From: WJKP01 sp964531215
GTDB taxonomy: Bacteria; Patescibacteriota; Patescibacteriia; CAIXNZ01
Length of the DNA stretch: 32,061 nt
Assembly: GCA_964531215.1 (NCBI GenBank)
Contig: CAZHFK010000008.1
Coordinates: 1 to 32,061 of the forward strand
Reading direction: 5' to 3'
The notes beneath the pieces are model-generated. The model saw nothing but the letters and a program-made list of their open reading frames with translations, did no database searches and had not been told where the DNA came from. Shown here piece after piece: positions 1 through 8,459 of this stretch. How positions within the stretch are numbered: position 1 is the first letter of the stretch; each line of letters begins with the position of its first letter. The translations under genes were made by a program, and so were the position numbers.

Positions 1-637
1 GCGGAGCTATAAAAGTATTATAAATAGTTTTAGCCAAAACAAAAATAAAAGCTACGATTAAAATCAATAAAAACCCGCCATAAGACCAAACGTACAAAAA
101 AGAAATCAAAGCCAAAAGCCAATACTTTTTTTTAAAAAGACAATAAATACCTAAAAAAAGTAAAATCAAAGACAATGCTACTGCTTTGGCTAAAGATACC
201 CGGAATAAAAAAGCCGAAGAAAAAAGCAAAATTAAGGTAAAAATTTCAGCATATTTAATCTTATATTTTTTAAAAATTACATAAGATAAAAAAACAAATA
301 AGCTCGCCAAAATAACGGTAAAAAATTTCAAACCTTCAAAATCGCCTAGAATTTTAATAAACGGTATGGCTAAAACATGATATAAAAAATGATGATCAAT
401 ATAATAATCTTTTAAAACCGTATACTGTAACCAAGGAAAATCCAAAATCTGTCCCTGTTTGGCAATTAATTTTGACATTTTCAAATGATAAAAAGAATCC
501 GGATCCAAAAAAGTAGGATTAGCCTGAATCCATAACAAAACAAAATAAATTATAAAAAAAATAAGCAAATATAAAATAAACTGATTTTTTTCAATCAGTT
601 TTTTTATTTTTTTAGCCCATTTTAAGATAATTCGCAT
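1..637 (-). CDS. Membrane glycosyltransferase, GT-C/STT3-like, C-terminus outside window
   Basis: An open frame of 212 codons runs without a stop from an ATG at 637 off the left edge, so only the N-terminal part is present. After a basic start (KWAKKIKKLIEK) there is a transmembrane helix at about residues 20-37. A first outer loop follows with D45-P-D47 in the context TFLDPDSFYHLKM, then DFPW and a YYIDHH segment. Several further hydrophobic helices come after it. An acidic DxD just after the first helix is the hallmark of GT-C enzymes such as oligosaccharyltransferase STT3 and its archaeal and bacterial relatives, which transfer sugars from lipid carriers outside the membrane. The family assignment rests on that motif and the topology; donor and acceptor are unknown. 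No SD is visible upstream of the ATG. Confidence 0.7.
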   Translation of the reverse strand, partial: MRIILKWAKKIKKLIEKNQFILYLLIFFIIYFVLLWIQANPTFLDPDSFYHLKMSKLIAKQGQILDFPWLQYTVLKDYYIDHHFLYHVLAIPFIKILGDFEGLKFFTVILASLFVFLSYVIFKKYKIKYAEIFTLILLFSSAFLFRVSLAKAVALSLILLFLGIYCLFKKKYWLLALISFLYVWSYGGFLLILIVAFIFVLAKTIYNTFIAP

Positions 638-678
638 GCTTAAATTATAGCAAGATTTAAAAAAAATGGGTAGCTATT

Positions 679-1344
679 TTACTTTTTATATATATAAAGT
701 TTATTACTCAACGCATTTTTTCTTTTTTCGTTAATAATAATAAATTTTTCCGGCTGCCAGTTTTTAAATTTAAAAGTATTGGAAATAATCAAAGTGCCTG
801 GTTTTAGTTCCTGTTTTAATTTTTTTTCTAACTTGGCCATTTCATCAGTAATTAAATAGCAAAAAACATAATCGGCTTGTGATAAATCAGCTTTAAAAAA
901 ATTTTTTAATTTAATCTTTATTTTATTTTTACTGAATAAATTATAAATCTGCCCGATCATATAGGGCATTATAAAATATTCATAGCCAATGCCTTGAATT
1001 TGCTTATATTTTTTTAATTGTCTTAAAAACCGGCCGTCACCACAACCCAAATCATAAACTACTGAATTAGGTTTAAAATCTATTTCCTTAATGATTCTTT
1101 TTATTAATTTATTACTGGTACAAATATAAGGTGCATGGCCTTTAAAAATTACCCGATAAGCCTCTATAAAAATTAAAATTAAAATAATTAAAGTAACAAA
1201 AATTATAAAATAGGAAAAATATAGCGCAATAAAATATAATTGCCAATAATATAAAAGGAATAAAACTACTCCGCATAATAAAATTGTTAATAAAATAATG
1301 GCCATACATAAATATAAAACCCTGCCAATCATTTCACTTAGCAT
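679..1344 (-). CDS. Membrane-anchored class I SAM-dependent methyltransferase
   Basis: 221 aa. Residues about 8-64 contain two hydrophobic helices, after which a Rossmann methyltransferase domain begins. Motif I is VVYDLGCGDGRFL (about 95-107), the glycine-rich S-adenosylmethionine-binding loop. Later come ADYVFCYL (motif IV region) and KPGTLIIS (post-motif). The domain is short, as in small methyltransferases anchored to the membrane by an N-terminal hairpin. The substrate cannot be read from the sequence. The gene is separated by 41 bp from the GT-C gene on the same strand and may be cotranscribed with it. It diverges from yebC. Confidence 0.75.
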   Translation of the reverse strand: MLSEMIGRVLYLCMAIILLTILLCGVVLFLLYYWQLYFIALYFSYFIIFVTLIILILIFIEAYRVIFKGHAPYICTSNKLIKRIIKEIDFKPNSVVYDLGCGDGRFLRQLKKYKQIQGIGYEYFIMPYMIGQIYNLFSKNKIKIKLKNFFKADLSQADYVFCYLITDEMAKLEKKLKQELKPGTLIISNTFKFKNWQPEKFIIINEKRKNALSNKLYIYKK

Positions 1345-1487
1345 GAGTTAGTGAAACAATTAAACAGGGATCTTTATCATAAGTAATAATTATTATTGTA
1401 TTATTATTGTCTTTTTTGACTCCTTTATTCCTTAAAACTCAGTATACCAGCTTTACTGAGACTGACAACCTTAAATTGTGGATATCC

Positions 1488-1516
1488 TTGAAATTTTCCT
1501 TAAAATCTTATACAAT
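1488..1516 (+). promoter_or_regulatory. Sigma-70-type promoter of yebC
   Basis: TTGAAA (1488-1493), 17-bp spacer, TACAAT (1511-1516), about 50 bp upstream of the ATG at 1566. The start site predicted from this promoter lies downstream of the longer in-frame ATG at 1407, which supports the shorter yebC reading. Confidence 0.6.
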
Positions 1517-1565
1517 CAAAATATTCCTACCAACAACAACCAATTACTATTTACCAAGATTATTT

Positions 1566-2294
1566 ATGTCGGGACATTCTAAATGGGCTACAATTAAGCG
1601 CGCTAAAAGCGCGGCTGACGCCAAAAGAGCCTCTTTATTTACAAAATTAGCCCGAGCTATTACTGTCGCTGCCAAAGAAAAAGGCGGGGATCCAGAAAGT
1701 AATTTCTCATTACGTTTAGCCATAGAAAAAGCTAAAACTGCCAATATGCCCAAAGATAATATTGAACGGGCGATTAAAAGGGGTACCGGTGAAATTCAAG
1801 GTGAAGAAATAGAAGAAATTTTTTATGAAGGGTTTGGTCCGGGCGGAACCGCTTTAATTATAAAAGCCTTAACTGATAATCGTAACCGCACGTCTCAATC
1901 AATGAAACATCTTTTATCAAAATATGGGGGATCTCTAGGCGGACCTAATTCTGTTATGTGGCAATTTGAACAAAAAGGAGTGATCAGAATAGGCTTGGAA
2001 AAATTAGCCGAGCAAGAGGCAGACGACATTGAACTAAAAATAATTGATTTTGGTGCCCAAGATATTGTTAAAGAATCAGATGCTTGGGTTATTTATACTA
2101 AAGTGGAAGATTTACAAAAAGTTAATAAAGCTATTGAAGATTTGGGTATTGAAGTTAAATATGCTGAAATTGAATATGTTCCTAAAGAAAAAATTAAAAT
2201 TGATTCAGACTTAAAAGAAAAAAATCAAAAATTATTTACAGCTCTGGACGAAGATGAAGATGTAGACGACTATTATACAAATTTACAGGAATAA
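1566..2294 (+). CDS. yebC: YebC/PmpR (TACO1) family protein
   Basis: 242 aa, full length for the family. The N-terminus MSGHSKWATIKRAKSAADA is the classic YebC start, so I place the start at 1566. The frame stays open for 53 codons upstream (from 1407), but that extension has no family similarity and contains the promoter. The middle matches the family core: MPKDNIERAIKRG, the EGFGPGG loop, TDNRNRT, and LGGPNSVMWQFEQKG. The C-terminus is acidic (DEDEDVDDYY). The family was first annotated as transcriptional regulators; work on YebC and TACO1 points to helping ribosomes through difficult stretches such as polyproline. No SD precedes the ATG. In many bacteria yebC neighbours ruvC, as it does here. 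Confidence 0.95.
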   Translation: MSGHSKWATIKRAKSAADAKRASLFTKLARAITVAAKEKGGDPESNFSLRLAIEKAKTANMPKDNIERAIKRGTGEIQGEEIEEIFYEGFGPGGTALIIKALTDNRNRTSQSMKHLLSKYGGSLGGPNSVMWQFEQKGVIRIGLEKLAEQEADDIELKIIDFGAQDIVKESDAWVIYTKVEDLQKVNKAIEDLGIEVKYAEIEYVPKEKIKIDSDLKEKNQKLFTALDEDEDVDDYYTNLQE

Positions 2295-2321
2295 AAAAAG
2301 TGGTCAAAAGACCGTTTTTTT
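2292..2321 (+). terminator. Terminator after yebC
   Basis: Stem GGTC (2302-2305) / GACC (2310-2313) with loop AAAA, extended by two G-T pairs and flanking A/T tracts, followed by a T-run. The stem is short but the U-tract is good. Confidence 0.6.
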
Positions 2322-2401
2322 ATTAAATTAATCTTTAGCCTAAACTTTATACAAAAAACATCTATAATTATAAAGCCAATCTTTTCTTAACTTGTTTTTT
2401 T

Positions 2402-2410
2402 TGCTAAACT
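2402..2410 (+). promoter_or_regulatory. Extended -10 of ruvC, predicted leaderless start
   Basis: TGC-TAAACT (2402-2410) ends 7 nt before the ruvC ATG (2418), so transcription would begin at or next to the start codon. No clear -35 is seen, which is compatible with an extended -10 promoter. Confidence 0.4.
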
Positions 2411-2417
2411 TAAACTA

Positions 2418-2933
2418 ATGAAACCCAAAAAACAACAAATTATACTAGGAATCGACCCTGGCTTAGCAACAACAGGCTATGCATTTTTAAAAGAAAACAA
2501 TCCTCAATTAACTGTTATTGATTATGGTACAATTTTAACTTCAGCTAAATTAGATTTTTCGGCCAGATTAGCTCAAATTCATCAAGACTTAACTTTTTTA
2601 ATCAAAAAATTCAAACCAAGCGTTATTATTGTCGAAAATCTCTATTTTGCCAAAAATGCCAAAACAGCTTTACAGGTCGGTCAAGCCAGAGGGGTTATTC
2701 TTTTAACCGCGATTTTACATAAACTCCCGCTTTATGAATTTACGCCCTTGCAGATTAAACAGGCGATTTGCGGTTATGGCCAAGCTGATAAATGTCAAGT
2801 ACAAAAAATGGTTAAAAATATTTTAAAATTAAAGGAAATACCCAAGCCTGATGATGCTGCGGATGCTTTGGCTATTGCCATTACCTATACTCAAGCTCAA
2901 AATTTCTTTAAAAAAACCCATAAACAGACTTGA
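2418..2933 (+). CDS. ruvC: Holliday junction resolvase RuvC
   Basis: 171 aa, normal length. It is the endonuclease that cuts Holliday junctions with RuvAB during recombination repair. The RNase H-like fold is visible: ILGIDPGLATTGYA (catalytic D13), VIIVENLYFAKNAKTALQVG (catalytic E73 followed by the conserved dimer helix), TPLQIKQAICGYGQADK, and KPDDAADALAIA (catalytic D146 and D149). All four acidic residues are present. The ATG follows a -10-like TAAACT by 7 nt without any SD, so the mRNA may be leaderless. The TGA stop overlaps the -35 of the next gene, and no ruvA or ruvB lies nearby. Confidence 0.95.
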   Translation: MKPKKQQIILGIDPGLATTGYAFLKENNPQLTVIDYGTILTSAKLDFSARLAQIHQDLTFLIKKFKPSVIIVENLYFAKNAKTALQVGQARGVILLTAILHKLPLYEFTPLQIKQAICGYGQADKCQVQKMVKNILKLKEIPKPDDAADALAIAITYTQAQNFFKKTHKQT

Positions 2934-2958
2934 ATTTTTCTTTAAATTACCCTATAAT
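2930..2958 (+). promoter_or_regulatory. Promoter of the class A PBP gene
   Basis: TTGAAT (2930-2935), 17-bp spacer, consensus TATAAT (2953-2958). The -35 overlaps the ruvC stop codon. The ATG follows 20 nt after the -10, so the leader is at most about 14 nt and carries no SD. Confidence 0.7.
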
Positions 2959-2978
2959 AAGCCTACTATATAAAAAAT

Positions 2979-5870
2979 ATGCCTATTTCACAGCTTAATA
3001 AACGAACAAAAAAATATAATAAACGTAAAAAAATATCCCAAAAAAGACTGGACCAAAGAGCAGCTAACCAGCGCTATCGGCGCAAGAAAAAAAACAAAGC
3101 TTTAGCCAAACGTCTAATTGCCTGGCTAGTAGTCCTGGCTGTCATTGGCAGCTTAATGGGCGGGATTTTTTTTATTGGCGCTTTTGCTTGGTATTCTAAA
3201 GATTTACCCGACCCCAATAAAGTAATTGATCGTATTGTCGCTGAATCAACTAAAATTTATGACCGAACCGGTGAGAATTTACTTTGGGAAATTCACGGAG
3301 ATGAAAAAAGAACAGTTGTGGAATTAGATCAAATTTCTGATTATATTAAATGGGCAACAATTTCAGCTGAAGACAAGCATTTTTATGAACATCATGGCGT
3401 CAATATCTTTTCCGTCATTCAAGGAGTTATTTTAGATCCATTAAGAGGTAAAAGGGCAAGAGGCGGCTCAACTTTAACGCAGCAATTAGTTAAAAATGCT
3501 ATTTTAACCAATGAGCGTAAAGTTTCCAGAAAAATTAAAGAATGGATTTTATCTTATCAAATTGAAAAAAAATTCAGTAAAGACCAAATTTTAAAAATGT
3601 ATTTTAATGAAATCCCTTATGGTTCGGTCAATTATGGGGTAGAATCAGCAGCTAATTATTTTTTTGGTAAATCTGCCAAAGACATAGATCTGGCTGAAGC
3701 AGCGATTTTGGCGGCTTTACCTAAAGCACCGACCAGACTTTCCCCTTATGGATCTCATATAGACGATCTGATTGCCAGACAAAAATGGATTTTGAATGAA
3801 ATGGCTGATGAAGGATATATTACTAAAGAAGAAGCTGAAACCGCAAAAAATCAACAATTAGATTTTAAAAAAGAAAATATCAGTGGCATTAAAGCTCCTC
3901 ATTTTGTTTTTTATATAAGGGAGGTTTTAGCGGAAAAATTAGGTGAAAAAGTTTTGGAACAAGGCGGACTAAAAGTTATTACTACTTTAGATACAGAAAA
4001 ACAAAAAATAGCCGAGGAAGTGGTTCATGGATCCAAAGAAAAAATTGAACAATATGGCGCAACCAATGCTTCTCTTGTTTCGGTTGACGCCAAAACAGGC
4101 GAAATTCTAGCCATGGTTGGCTCAATGGATTTTAATGATGAAGAAATTGATGGACAGGTCAATGTCTCGATTATGCCTCGCCAGCCAGGCTCTTCAATTA
4201 AGCCCGTAGGATATTCAGCTGCTTTTGCCAAAGGCTTTACAACTGAAACGGTCTTATATGATGTTGAAACAATTTTTCCTGCTACTCCGAAAAATTATAC
4301 GCCCAAAAACTATGACCTTGGCGAAAGAGGCCCCATCACGCTTCGCAGAGCACTGGGCGGCTCTTTAAATATTCCGGCGGTTAAAACACTTTATTTAGCG
4401 GGAATTGAAAATGTTAAAAATTTAATGAAAGATATGGGCTACAGTACTATTACTGATAAAAGTCAATGCGGATTATCTTTGGTTCTAGGTGGTTGTGAAG
4501 TAAAATTGCTTGATCATGTCGGAGCTTTTACTACTTTTGCGCGTGACGGTGAAAGAGCCGAAATTGCCTCTATTTTAAAAGTTGAAGATAAAGACAATAA
4601 AATTTTAGAAGAATTTAAACCAATAAAACACAGAATTTTAGATACTAATACGGCTCGTCAAATTAATAGTATCTTATCAGATGACTCCGCCAGGGCTTGG
4701 GCTTTTGGCGCTGGGTCCAATTTAACCTTACCGGATCGCCCGGTTTGCGCTAAAACAGGCACAACCAATAATAATAATGATGCCTGGACTATTGGCTATA
4801 CACCTTCTTTTGTGACAGGTGTTTGGGTTGGTAACAGTGATGGGACAGATATGAAAGGCTCAGCAACAGGCTCAAGCATGGCCTCACCGATTTGGAATCA
4901 ATATATGAGAAAAACCCTGGAAGGCACGCCGGTTGAATATTTCAAATCACCAGCCGAAATAAATGAAGACCTGCATCCGGTTTTAAAAGGTGAAATGACC
5001 GGAGAAATAGAGGTTGAAATAGACAAATCTTCCGGTAAATTAGCAACGCCCTTAACTCCAGCGTCTTTTATCGAAAAAAAGACTTTTAGGCAAGATCATT
5101 GTATTTTACATTATATTAATAAAGACAATCCGACCGGCCCCGCGCCTGAAAATCCTAGCAGTGACCCAATGTATCAACCGTGGGAAGATGCTATTGAAAA
5201 ATGGTTAAAAAAACAAGAAGAAGAATTAGGTGAAGAATTTGTCAGAGAAGAACCTCCAACCGAATATGATGATTTACATGTGCCTGAAAATACACCGACA
5301 ATTACTCTAATTTCACCTAAAAATAATGAAACTATAGAAAATTATCCTGTTAATTTTGAGGTTAGAGCTAGCGCTCCCCGAGGAATTAGTCGTGTAGTTT
5401 TTGCTATAGATGAAGAAATTATCGGTAGTGTCAGAAACCAACCTTATAATTTAGAAATTAATTCATTAGACATTGCCAACGGCTATCATAAATTAAGAGC
5501 GATGGCCTATGATGACATTGATAATGGTAATTTTATTGAAATTGAAATTAATTTAAAATTACCGCAAACAGCACCACAAATTATCTGGTTAACACCAAGA
5601 CAAAATGCTTCCTTTTATTCGTCTAATTTCCCCTTGAGTATTAATTTTAGTTTATCCAAAATTAGTAATCTCAATAAAGCGACTTTTTATTATACAAATA
5701 ATAATATATCTCAACAGTTTGCTGAAATAAGACAATTTCCCCAAAAAGAATTGAATATTAATTGGCAAAATGCAACTGGCCCAGGTAATTATCAGATCCA
5801 TGCAGAGCTAGAACAAGCTGATGGGACTATAACAAAAACCAATCCGCTTGAACTGACAATTTTGCAATAA
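2979..5870 (+). CDS. Class A penicillin-binding protein (bifunctional transglycosylase/transpeptidase)
   Basis: 963 aa. It polymerises and cross-links peptidoglycan at the outer face of the membrane. Order: a very basic cytoplasmic tail (1-45, K/R-rich); one transmembrane helix (about 46-72); a GT51 transglycosylase domain with EDKHFYEHHG (catalytic E131), RGGSTLTQQLVKN (161-173), RKIKEW and the NEIPYG motif; and a transpeptidase domain with SSIK (active-site S405, K408), SLN (462-464) and KTGT (592-595). All three penicillin-binding motifs are intact. After about residue 770 there is a C-terminal extension with at least one Ig-like beta module (TITLISPKNNETI ... YNLEINSLDIANGYHKLRA) and probably a second. 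The extension is longer than in typical PBP1a and resembles wall-associated PBPs of Gram-positive-like organisms. Confidence 0.93.
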   Translation: MPISQLNKRTKKYNKRKKISQKRLDQRAANQRYRRKKKNKALAKRLIAWLVVLAVIGSLMGGIFFIGAFAWYSKDLPDPNKVIDRIVAESTKIYDRTGENLLWEIHGDEKRTVVELDQISDYIKWATISAEDKHFYEHHGVNIFSVIQGVILDPLRGKRARGGSTLTQQLVKNAILTNERKVSRKIKEWILSYQIEKKFSKDQILKMYFNEIPYGSVNYGVESAANYFFGKSAKDIDLAEAAILAALPKAPTRLSPYGSHIDDLIARQKWILNEMADEGYITKEEAETAKNQQLDFKKENISGIKAPHFVFYIREVLAEKLGEKVLEQGGLKVITTLDTEKQKIAEEVVHGSKEKIEQYGATNASLVSVDAKTGEILAMVGSMDFNDEEIDGQVNVSIMPRQPGSSIKPVGYSAAFAKGFTTETVLYDVETIFPATPKNYTPKNYDLGERGPITLRRALGGSLNIPAVKTLYLAGIENVKNLMKDMGYSTITDKSQCGLSLVLGGCEVKLLDHVGAFTTFARDGERAEIASILKVEDKDNKILEEFKPIKHRILDTNTARQINSILSDDSARAWAFGAGSNLTLPDRPVCAKTGTTNNNNDAWTIGYTPSFVTGVWVGNSDGTDMKGSATGSSMASPIWNQYMRKTLEGTPVEYFKSPAEINEDLHPVLKGEMTGEIEVEIDKSSGKLATPLTPASFIEKKTFRQDHCILHYINKDNPTGPAPENPSSDPMYQPWEDAIEKWLKKQEEELGEEFVREEPPTEYDDLHVPENTPTITLISPKNNETIENYPVNFEVRASAPRGISRVVFAIDEEIIGSVRNQPYNLEINSLDIANGYHKLRAMAYDDIDNGNFIEIEINLKLPQTAPQIIWLTPRQNASFYSSNFPLSINFSLSKISNLNKATFYYTNNNISQQFAEIRQFPQKELNINWQNATGPGNYQIHAELEQADGTITKTNPLELTILQ

Positions 5871-5880
5871 ACTACTAAAT

Positions 5881-5914
5881 AAAAAAAGAATCGTTATATA
5901 AAGATTCTTTTTTT
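5881..5914. terminator. Bidirectional terminator between convergent genes
   Basis: AAAAAAAGAATC (5881-5892) pairs with GATTCTTTTTTT starting at 5903 around a 10-nt loop. A-tract and T-tract allow termination from either side, serving the PBP gene (+) and the GT4 gene (-). Confidence 0.75.
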
Positions 5915-5931
5915 ATTTATAAAATCATCAG

Positions 5932-7089
5932 CTATTTAATTAATTGATTATAATAGGTAATTAGCTTTCGGGTTATTTTTTCAATACTAAAATCTTGTGC
6001 AATTTTTAAGGCATTATTCGCCATTTTATTATAAAGCTTTTTATTATTTAAAATTTCTAATGCTTTGCTGGCAAATTCTTTTTTATTTTCACGGACTAAA
6101 AAACCATTAACTCCCTGTTTAACCATATTTGTAAAAGCTAAATCTTTAACAGCCACAACCGGCAAAGCACAAGCTAAAGCTTCTAAAATAACCATTCCCT
6201 GGGTATCGGTTTTAGAAGCAAAAACAAATAAATCACTGGATTGATAAGCTTTAATTACCTGATCTTTTTTAAAATAACCCGTAAAAAGAACTTCTTTTTG
6301 CAAGTTTAATTTTTTTGCCAATTCTTTTAAGCTATCTATAACCGGACCGTCACCAATAATTATTAATTTTATGTTATTATCAAACTTTTTTAACTCAGCT
6401 GTTACTTTAATTAAAAAATCTATATTTTTTTCTTTAGCCAATCGCCCCACATAAACCAAAACTTTATCTTTTTCATTTAAATTATATTTTTTTCTAAAAT
6501 TATTTTTTTTAATGGTTCTAAAGTTTTCTAAATCTAAACCGGTTGGCAAAACTTTAATTTTATTTTCCGCGCCATAAGATATTAAAAGTTTTTTTATTTT
6601 TTCTGACGGCGCAATCGTTAAATCACAACGATTAGAAAAAGCTGCGCTTAATTTTTTAACCATTTGCGGCGTTAAAACTTTGCCTTTCATTATATAAGTT
6701 TTAACATATTCCGGATAAAGAGTATGATAAGTATGGATAAAGGGGACTTTTTTTATAACAGAATAATAATAGCCTAATTGGCCTAAACTAAAAGGTGTAT
6801 GAGCATGAACAATATCAAGGTCATTTTGCCATAAATATTCTATGGCTTTTCGGGAAAAAGGTAAAGAAATATAATATTCTGGCTGGAAAAAAAACTTAAT
6901 CGAACGAAATCTAATAATTTTTCTACCAGATTTTTCATTTTTAATTTTGGGACAATAGATATAAACTTGGTGTCCCTGTTTTTCCAATTCTGCTCGAAAA
7001 ATTTCCACAGAAGAAACAACACCATTTATCTGGGGCTTATAAGTATCGGTAAAAAAACCTATTTTTAATTTTTTATTGTTTTGGGTCAT
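5932..7089 (-). CDS. GT4 family glycosyltransferase (glycolipid-type)
   Basis: 385 aa, two Rossmann-like halves (GT-B fold). The N-terminal half starts IGFFTDTYKPQINGVVSSV and contains HAHTPFSLGQLGYYY and FIHTYHTLYPEY. This pattern is seen in diacylglycerol glucosyltransferases and phosphatidylinositol mannosyltransferases. The C-terminal half has VYVGRLAKEKNIDFLI and the nucleotide-sugar EX7E-type segment FASKTDTQGMVILEALACALPVVAV. The likely role is transfer of a hexose from UDP- or GDP-sugar to a membrane lipid at the cytoplasmic face, but acceptor and sugar are inferred from the family only. A TATAAT lies exactly 6 nt upstream of the ATG, so the transcript is probably leaderless. Confidence 0.85.
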   Translation of the reverse strand: MTQNNKKLKIGFFTDTYKPQINGVVSSVEIFRAELEKQGHQVYIYCPKIKNEKSGRKIIRFRSIKFFFQPEYYISLPFSRKAIEYLWQNDLDIVHAHTPFSLGQLGYYYSVIKKVPFIHTYHTLYPEYVKTYIMKGKVLTPQMVKKLSAAFSNRCDLTIAPSEKIKKLLISYGAENKIKVLPTGLDLENFRTIKKNNFRKKYNLNEKDKVLVYVGRLAKEKNIDFLIKVTAELKKFDNNIKLIIIGDGPVIDSLKELAKKLNLQKEVLFTGYFKKDQVIKAYQSSDLFVFASKTDTQGMVILEALACALPVVAVKDLAFTNMVKQGVNGFLVRENKKEFASKALEILNNKKLYNKMANNALKIAQDFSIEKITRKLITYYNQLIK

Positions 7090-7095
7090 AAGCTA

Positions 7096-7101
7096 ATTAT
7101 A
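7096..7101 (-). promoter_or_regulatory. -10 box of the GT4 gene, predicted leaderless
   Basis: TATAAT on the minus strand (7101-7096) with exactly 6 nt to the ATG at 7089. The -35 at 17-bp spacing is poor (TGTTCA). It lies just downstream of the terminator of the preceding gene, so a separate promoter is expected here. Confidence 0.45.
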
Positions 7102-7102
7102 C

Positions 7103-7136
7103 AAAAAAAAGACTAACTTGAACAGTTAGTCTTTTT
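7103..7136 (-). terminator. Terminator of the M20 peptidase gene
   Basis: GACTAACT (7111-7118) and AGTTAGTC (7124-7131) form a perfect 8-bp stem with a 5-nt loop, flanked by an A-tract and a T-tract. On the minus strand it directly follows the M20 stop at 7148. Confidence 0.8.
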
Positions 7137-7147
7137 TACATTATAAA

Positions 7148-8239
7148 TTAATAACAAAATTCTTTTATCAGCTTATCATATAAACACTCTGCTTTTTTCA
7201 ATTGATCTTTGCTGATATACTCATTCGGCTGATGGGCCAAGCTGTTCCCGGGCCCCAAAATTACACAATCATAACCGTATTTTTTATAATAAGTTCCTTC
7301 GGTTGCTCCATTAATGCCCGCTGATTTTTGGTCGGTTAAAGTTTCCATAATATTAATCAATTTTTTATTTTTAATCAGCATGGGCTCAATTTGGTTTATT
7401 AATTTAATTTTAAACTTACAATTCATTTTTTTTAAAATGCCTAAAATATCCTGATAAATCAAAGATCCCTGATTATAATTAACCGTCCGATATTCAAATT
7501 CCAAACAACAATACGCTGGGATACGATTAATTAAATCGCCGCCTAAAACTTTGGCAATATTAATTGTGGCAAAGGACAATTCAAAGACCTGATTAGTCTG
7601 GTGCTTTTGCAATTTTTTAAAATATTTTTCTAACTGATTAATAAACTCCTGCACAATTAAAATAGCATTAATGCCTTTATTGATTTCTGCGCCATGGGCT
7701 GCTTTGCCTTCAAATTCAATTTTAACAGCATAAGCCCCTTTTGAAGCAATAACAGGAATTAAACCGGTATCTTCAGCCAATATAACATGCTGAGTCTTTA
7801 ATTTAACTTTTTTCAAAAAACTTTGCACTCCTTCTATGGCAACCTCTTCACCAAATGTAAAAACCAAATTAAGCCCTTTTTTAAAATTTTTTAAATTTTG
7901 CTTTAAAGCCGCTTGTAAAAAAGCTGCTATACCGCCTTTCATGTCACTGGCTCCCAGACCATACAATTTATTGCCTTTTTGTGTTAATTTAAACGGATCA
8001 TAGGCCCAATCTTTGGTTGCAGGCACTGTATCGGTATGACCGGAAAAAGTCAAAATCGGTTTTTTTTGATTAAATTTTGCCAATAAATTTGCTTTTTGAG
8101 TTTTTTTATCTTTAACTATTTGTATTTTAAAACCAGCTGGCTTTAATAAATCAGCAATATATTTTATAATAGCTTGATTATCTTTATCGTTAACCGTATT
8201 AAATTTAATTAATTTTTCTAAAATCTGTTGACTGTTCAT
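7148..8239 (-). CDS. M20 family metallopeptidase (ArgE/DapE/carboxypeptidase-like)
   Basis: 363 aa. Two-zinc amidohydrolase signature: FSGHTDTVP (H68, D70), LGASDMKGG (bridging D99), FGEEVAIEG (catalytic E131, metal E132), and LGPGNSLAHQPNEYI (last metal ligand H336). All canonical ligands are visible. Residues about 165-290 form the small dimerisation/lid domain with the GKAAHGAEINKGINA segment. Family members deacylate N-acyl amino acids (acetylornithine, succinyl-diaminopimelate) or cleave dipeptides. No biosynthetic arginine or lysine genes are nearby, so a peptidase role in nutrient salvage is as likely as ArgE or DapE. The ATG lies 28 nt downstream of the hairpin that ends the small-ORF region. 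Confidence 0.85.
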   Translation of the reverse strand: MNSQQILEKLIKFNTVNDKDNQAIIKYIADLLKPAGFKIQIVKDKKTQKANLLAKFNQKKPILTFSGHTDTVPATKDWAYDPFKLTQKGNKLYGLGASDMKGGIAAFLQAALKQNLKNFKKGLNLVFTFGEEVAIEGVQSFLKKVKLKTQHVILAEDTGLIPVIASKGAYAVKIEFEGKAAHGAEINKGINAILIVQEFINQLEKYFKKLQKHQTNQVFELSFATINIAKVLGGDLINRIPAYCCLEFEYRTVNYNQGSLIYQDILGILKKMNCKFKIKLINQIEPMLIKNKKLINIMETLTDQKSAGINGATEGTYYKKYGYDCVILGPGNSLAHQPNEYISKDQLKKAECLYDKLIKEFCY

Positions 8240-8267
8240 ATATTTAAATTAAGTGAAATTTGATTAA

Positions 8268-8299
8268 GGGCAGACTAAAATTTTTATTTTAGTCTGCCC
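8268..8299 (-). repeat. Perfect 13-bp inverted repeat after the 25-codon ORF
   Basis: GGGCAGACTAAAA (8268-8280) and its exact complement TTTTAGTCTGCCC (8287-8299) with a 6-nt loop. On the minus strand it starts 8 nt after the stop of the 25-codon ORF and lies 28 nt upstream of the M20 ATG. There is no T-run after it on either strand, so it is not a classic intrinsic terminator; it may stabilise the small-ORF mRNA. Confidence 0.75.
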
Positions 8300-8307
8300 G
8301 TCTTGAT

Positions 8308-8385
8308 TTAATGCCATTCGTCAAAATCCCCCTCGGGTAAAACAGAATGGCTAAAAACCGTCCCCAACCTTCTTAAACTTTTCAT
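8308..8385 (-). CDS. Small ORF, 25 codons, strong SD
   Basis: A 25-residue peptide, beginning MKSLRRLGTV and ending GDFDEWH. An AAAAAAGGAG ribosome-binding site sits 5 nt upstream of the ATG; such an SD is absent from most housekeeping genes here. The peptide has a basic N-terminus and an acidic, aromatic C-terminus, with no cysteine and no signal peptide or membrane segment. It lies 74 nt downstream of the 13-codon ORF on the same strand and is followed after 8 nt by a perfect 13-bp hairpin. I recognise no family. Candidates are a free small protein, a leader peptide for the M20 gene or a precursor peptide. Support comes from the SD and its position between two strong hairpins; homologues would be needed to prove it. 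Confidence 0.5.
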   Translation of the reverse strand: MKSLRRLGTVFSHSVLPEGDFDEWH

Positions 8386-8416
8386 TTTTGCTCCTTTTTT
8401 CTGGAAATTAGTTTTT

Positions 8417-8446
8417 GAGCAGGCAGGCCTGATGGCCTGCCTGCTC
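8417..8446 (-). repeat. Perfect GC-rich 13-bp inverted repeat between the two small ORFs
   Basis: GAGCAGGCAGGCC (8417-8429), loop TGAT, GGCCTGCCTGCTC (8434-8446). It starts 13 nt after the stop of the 13-codon ORF and ends 22 nt before the SD of the 25-codon ORF. It is very GC-rich in an AT-rich region. No U-tract follows on the minus strand (AAAAAC), so an mRNA-stability or translational role is more likely than termination. Confidence 0.8.
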
Positions 8447-8459
8447 ATTTTCCCTTGCC

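Noticed and set aside
1407..1565. 53-codon N-terminal extension of yebC
   Set aside because: It has no family similarity, contains the promoter at 1488-1516, and ends exactly at the canonical MSGHSKW start.
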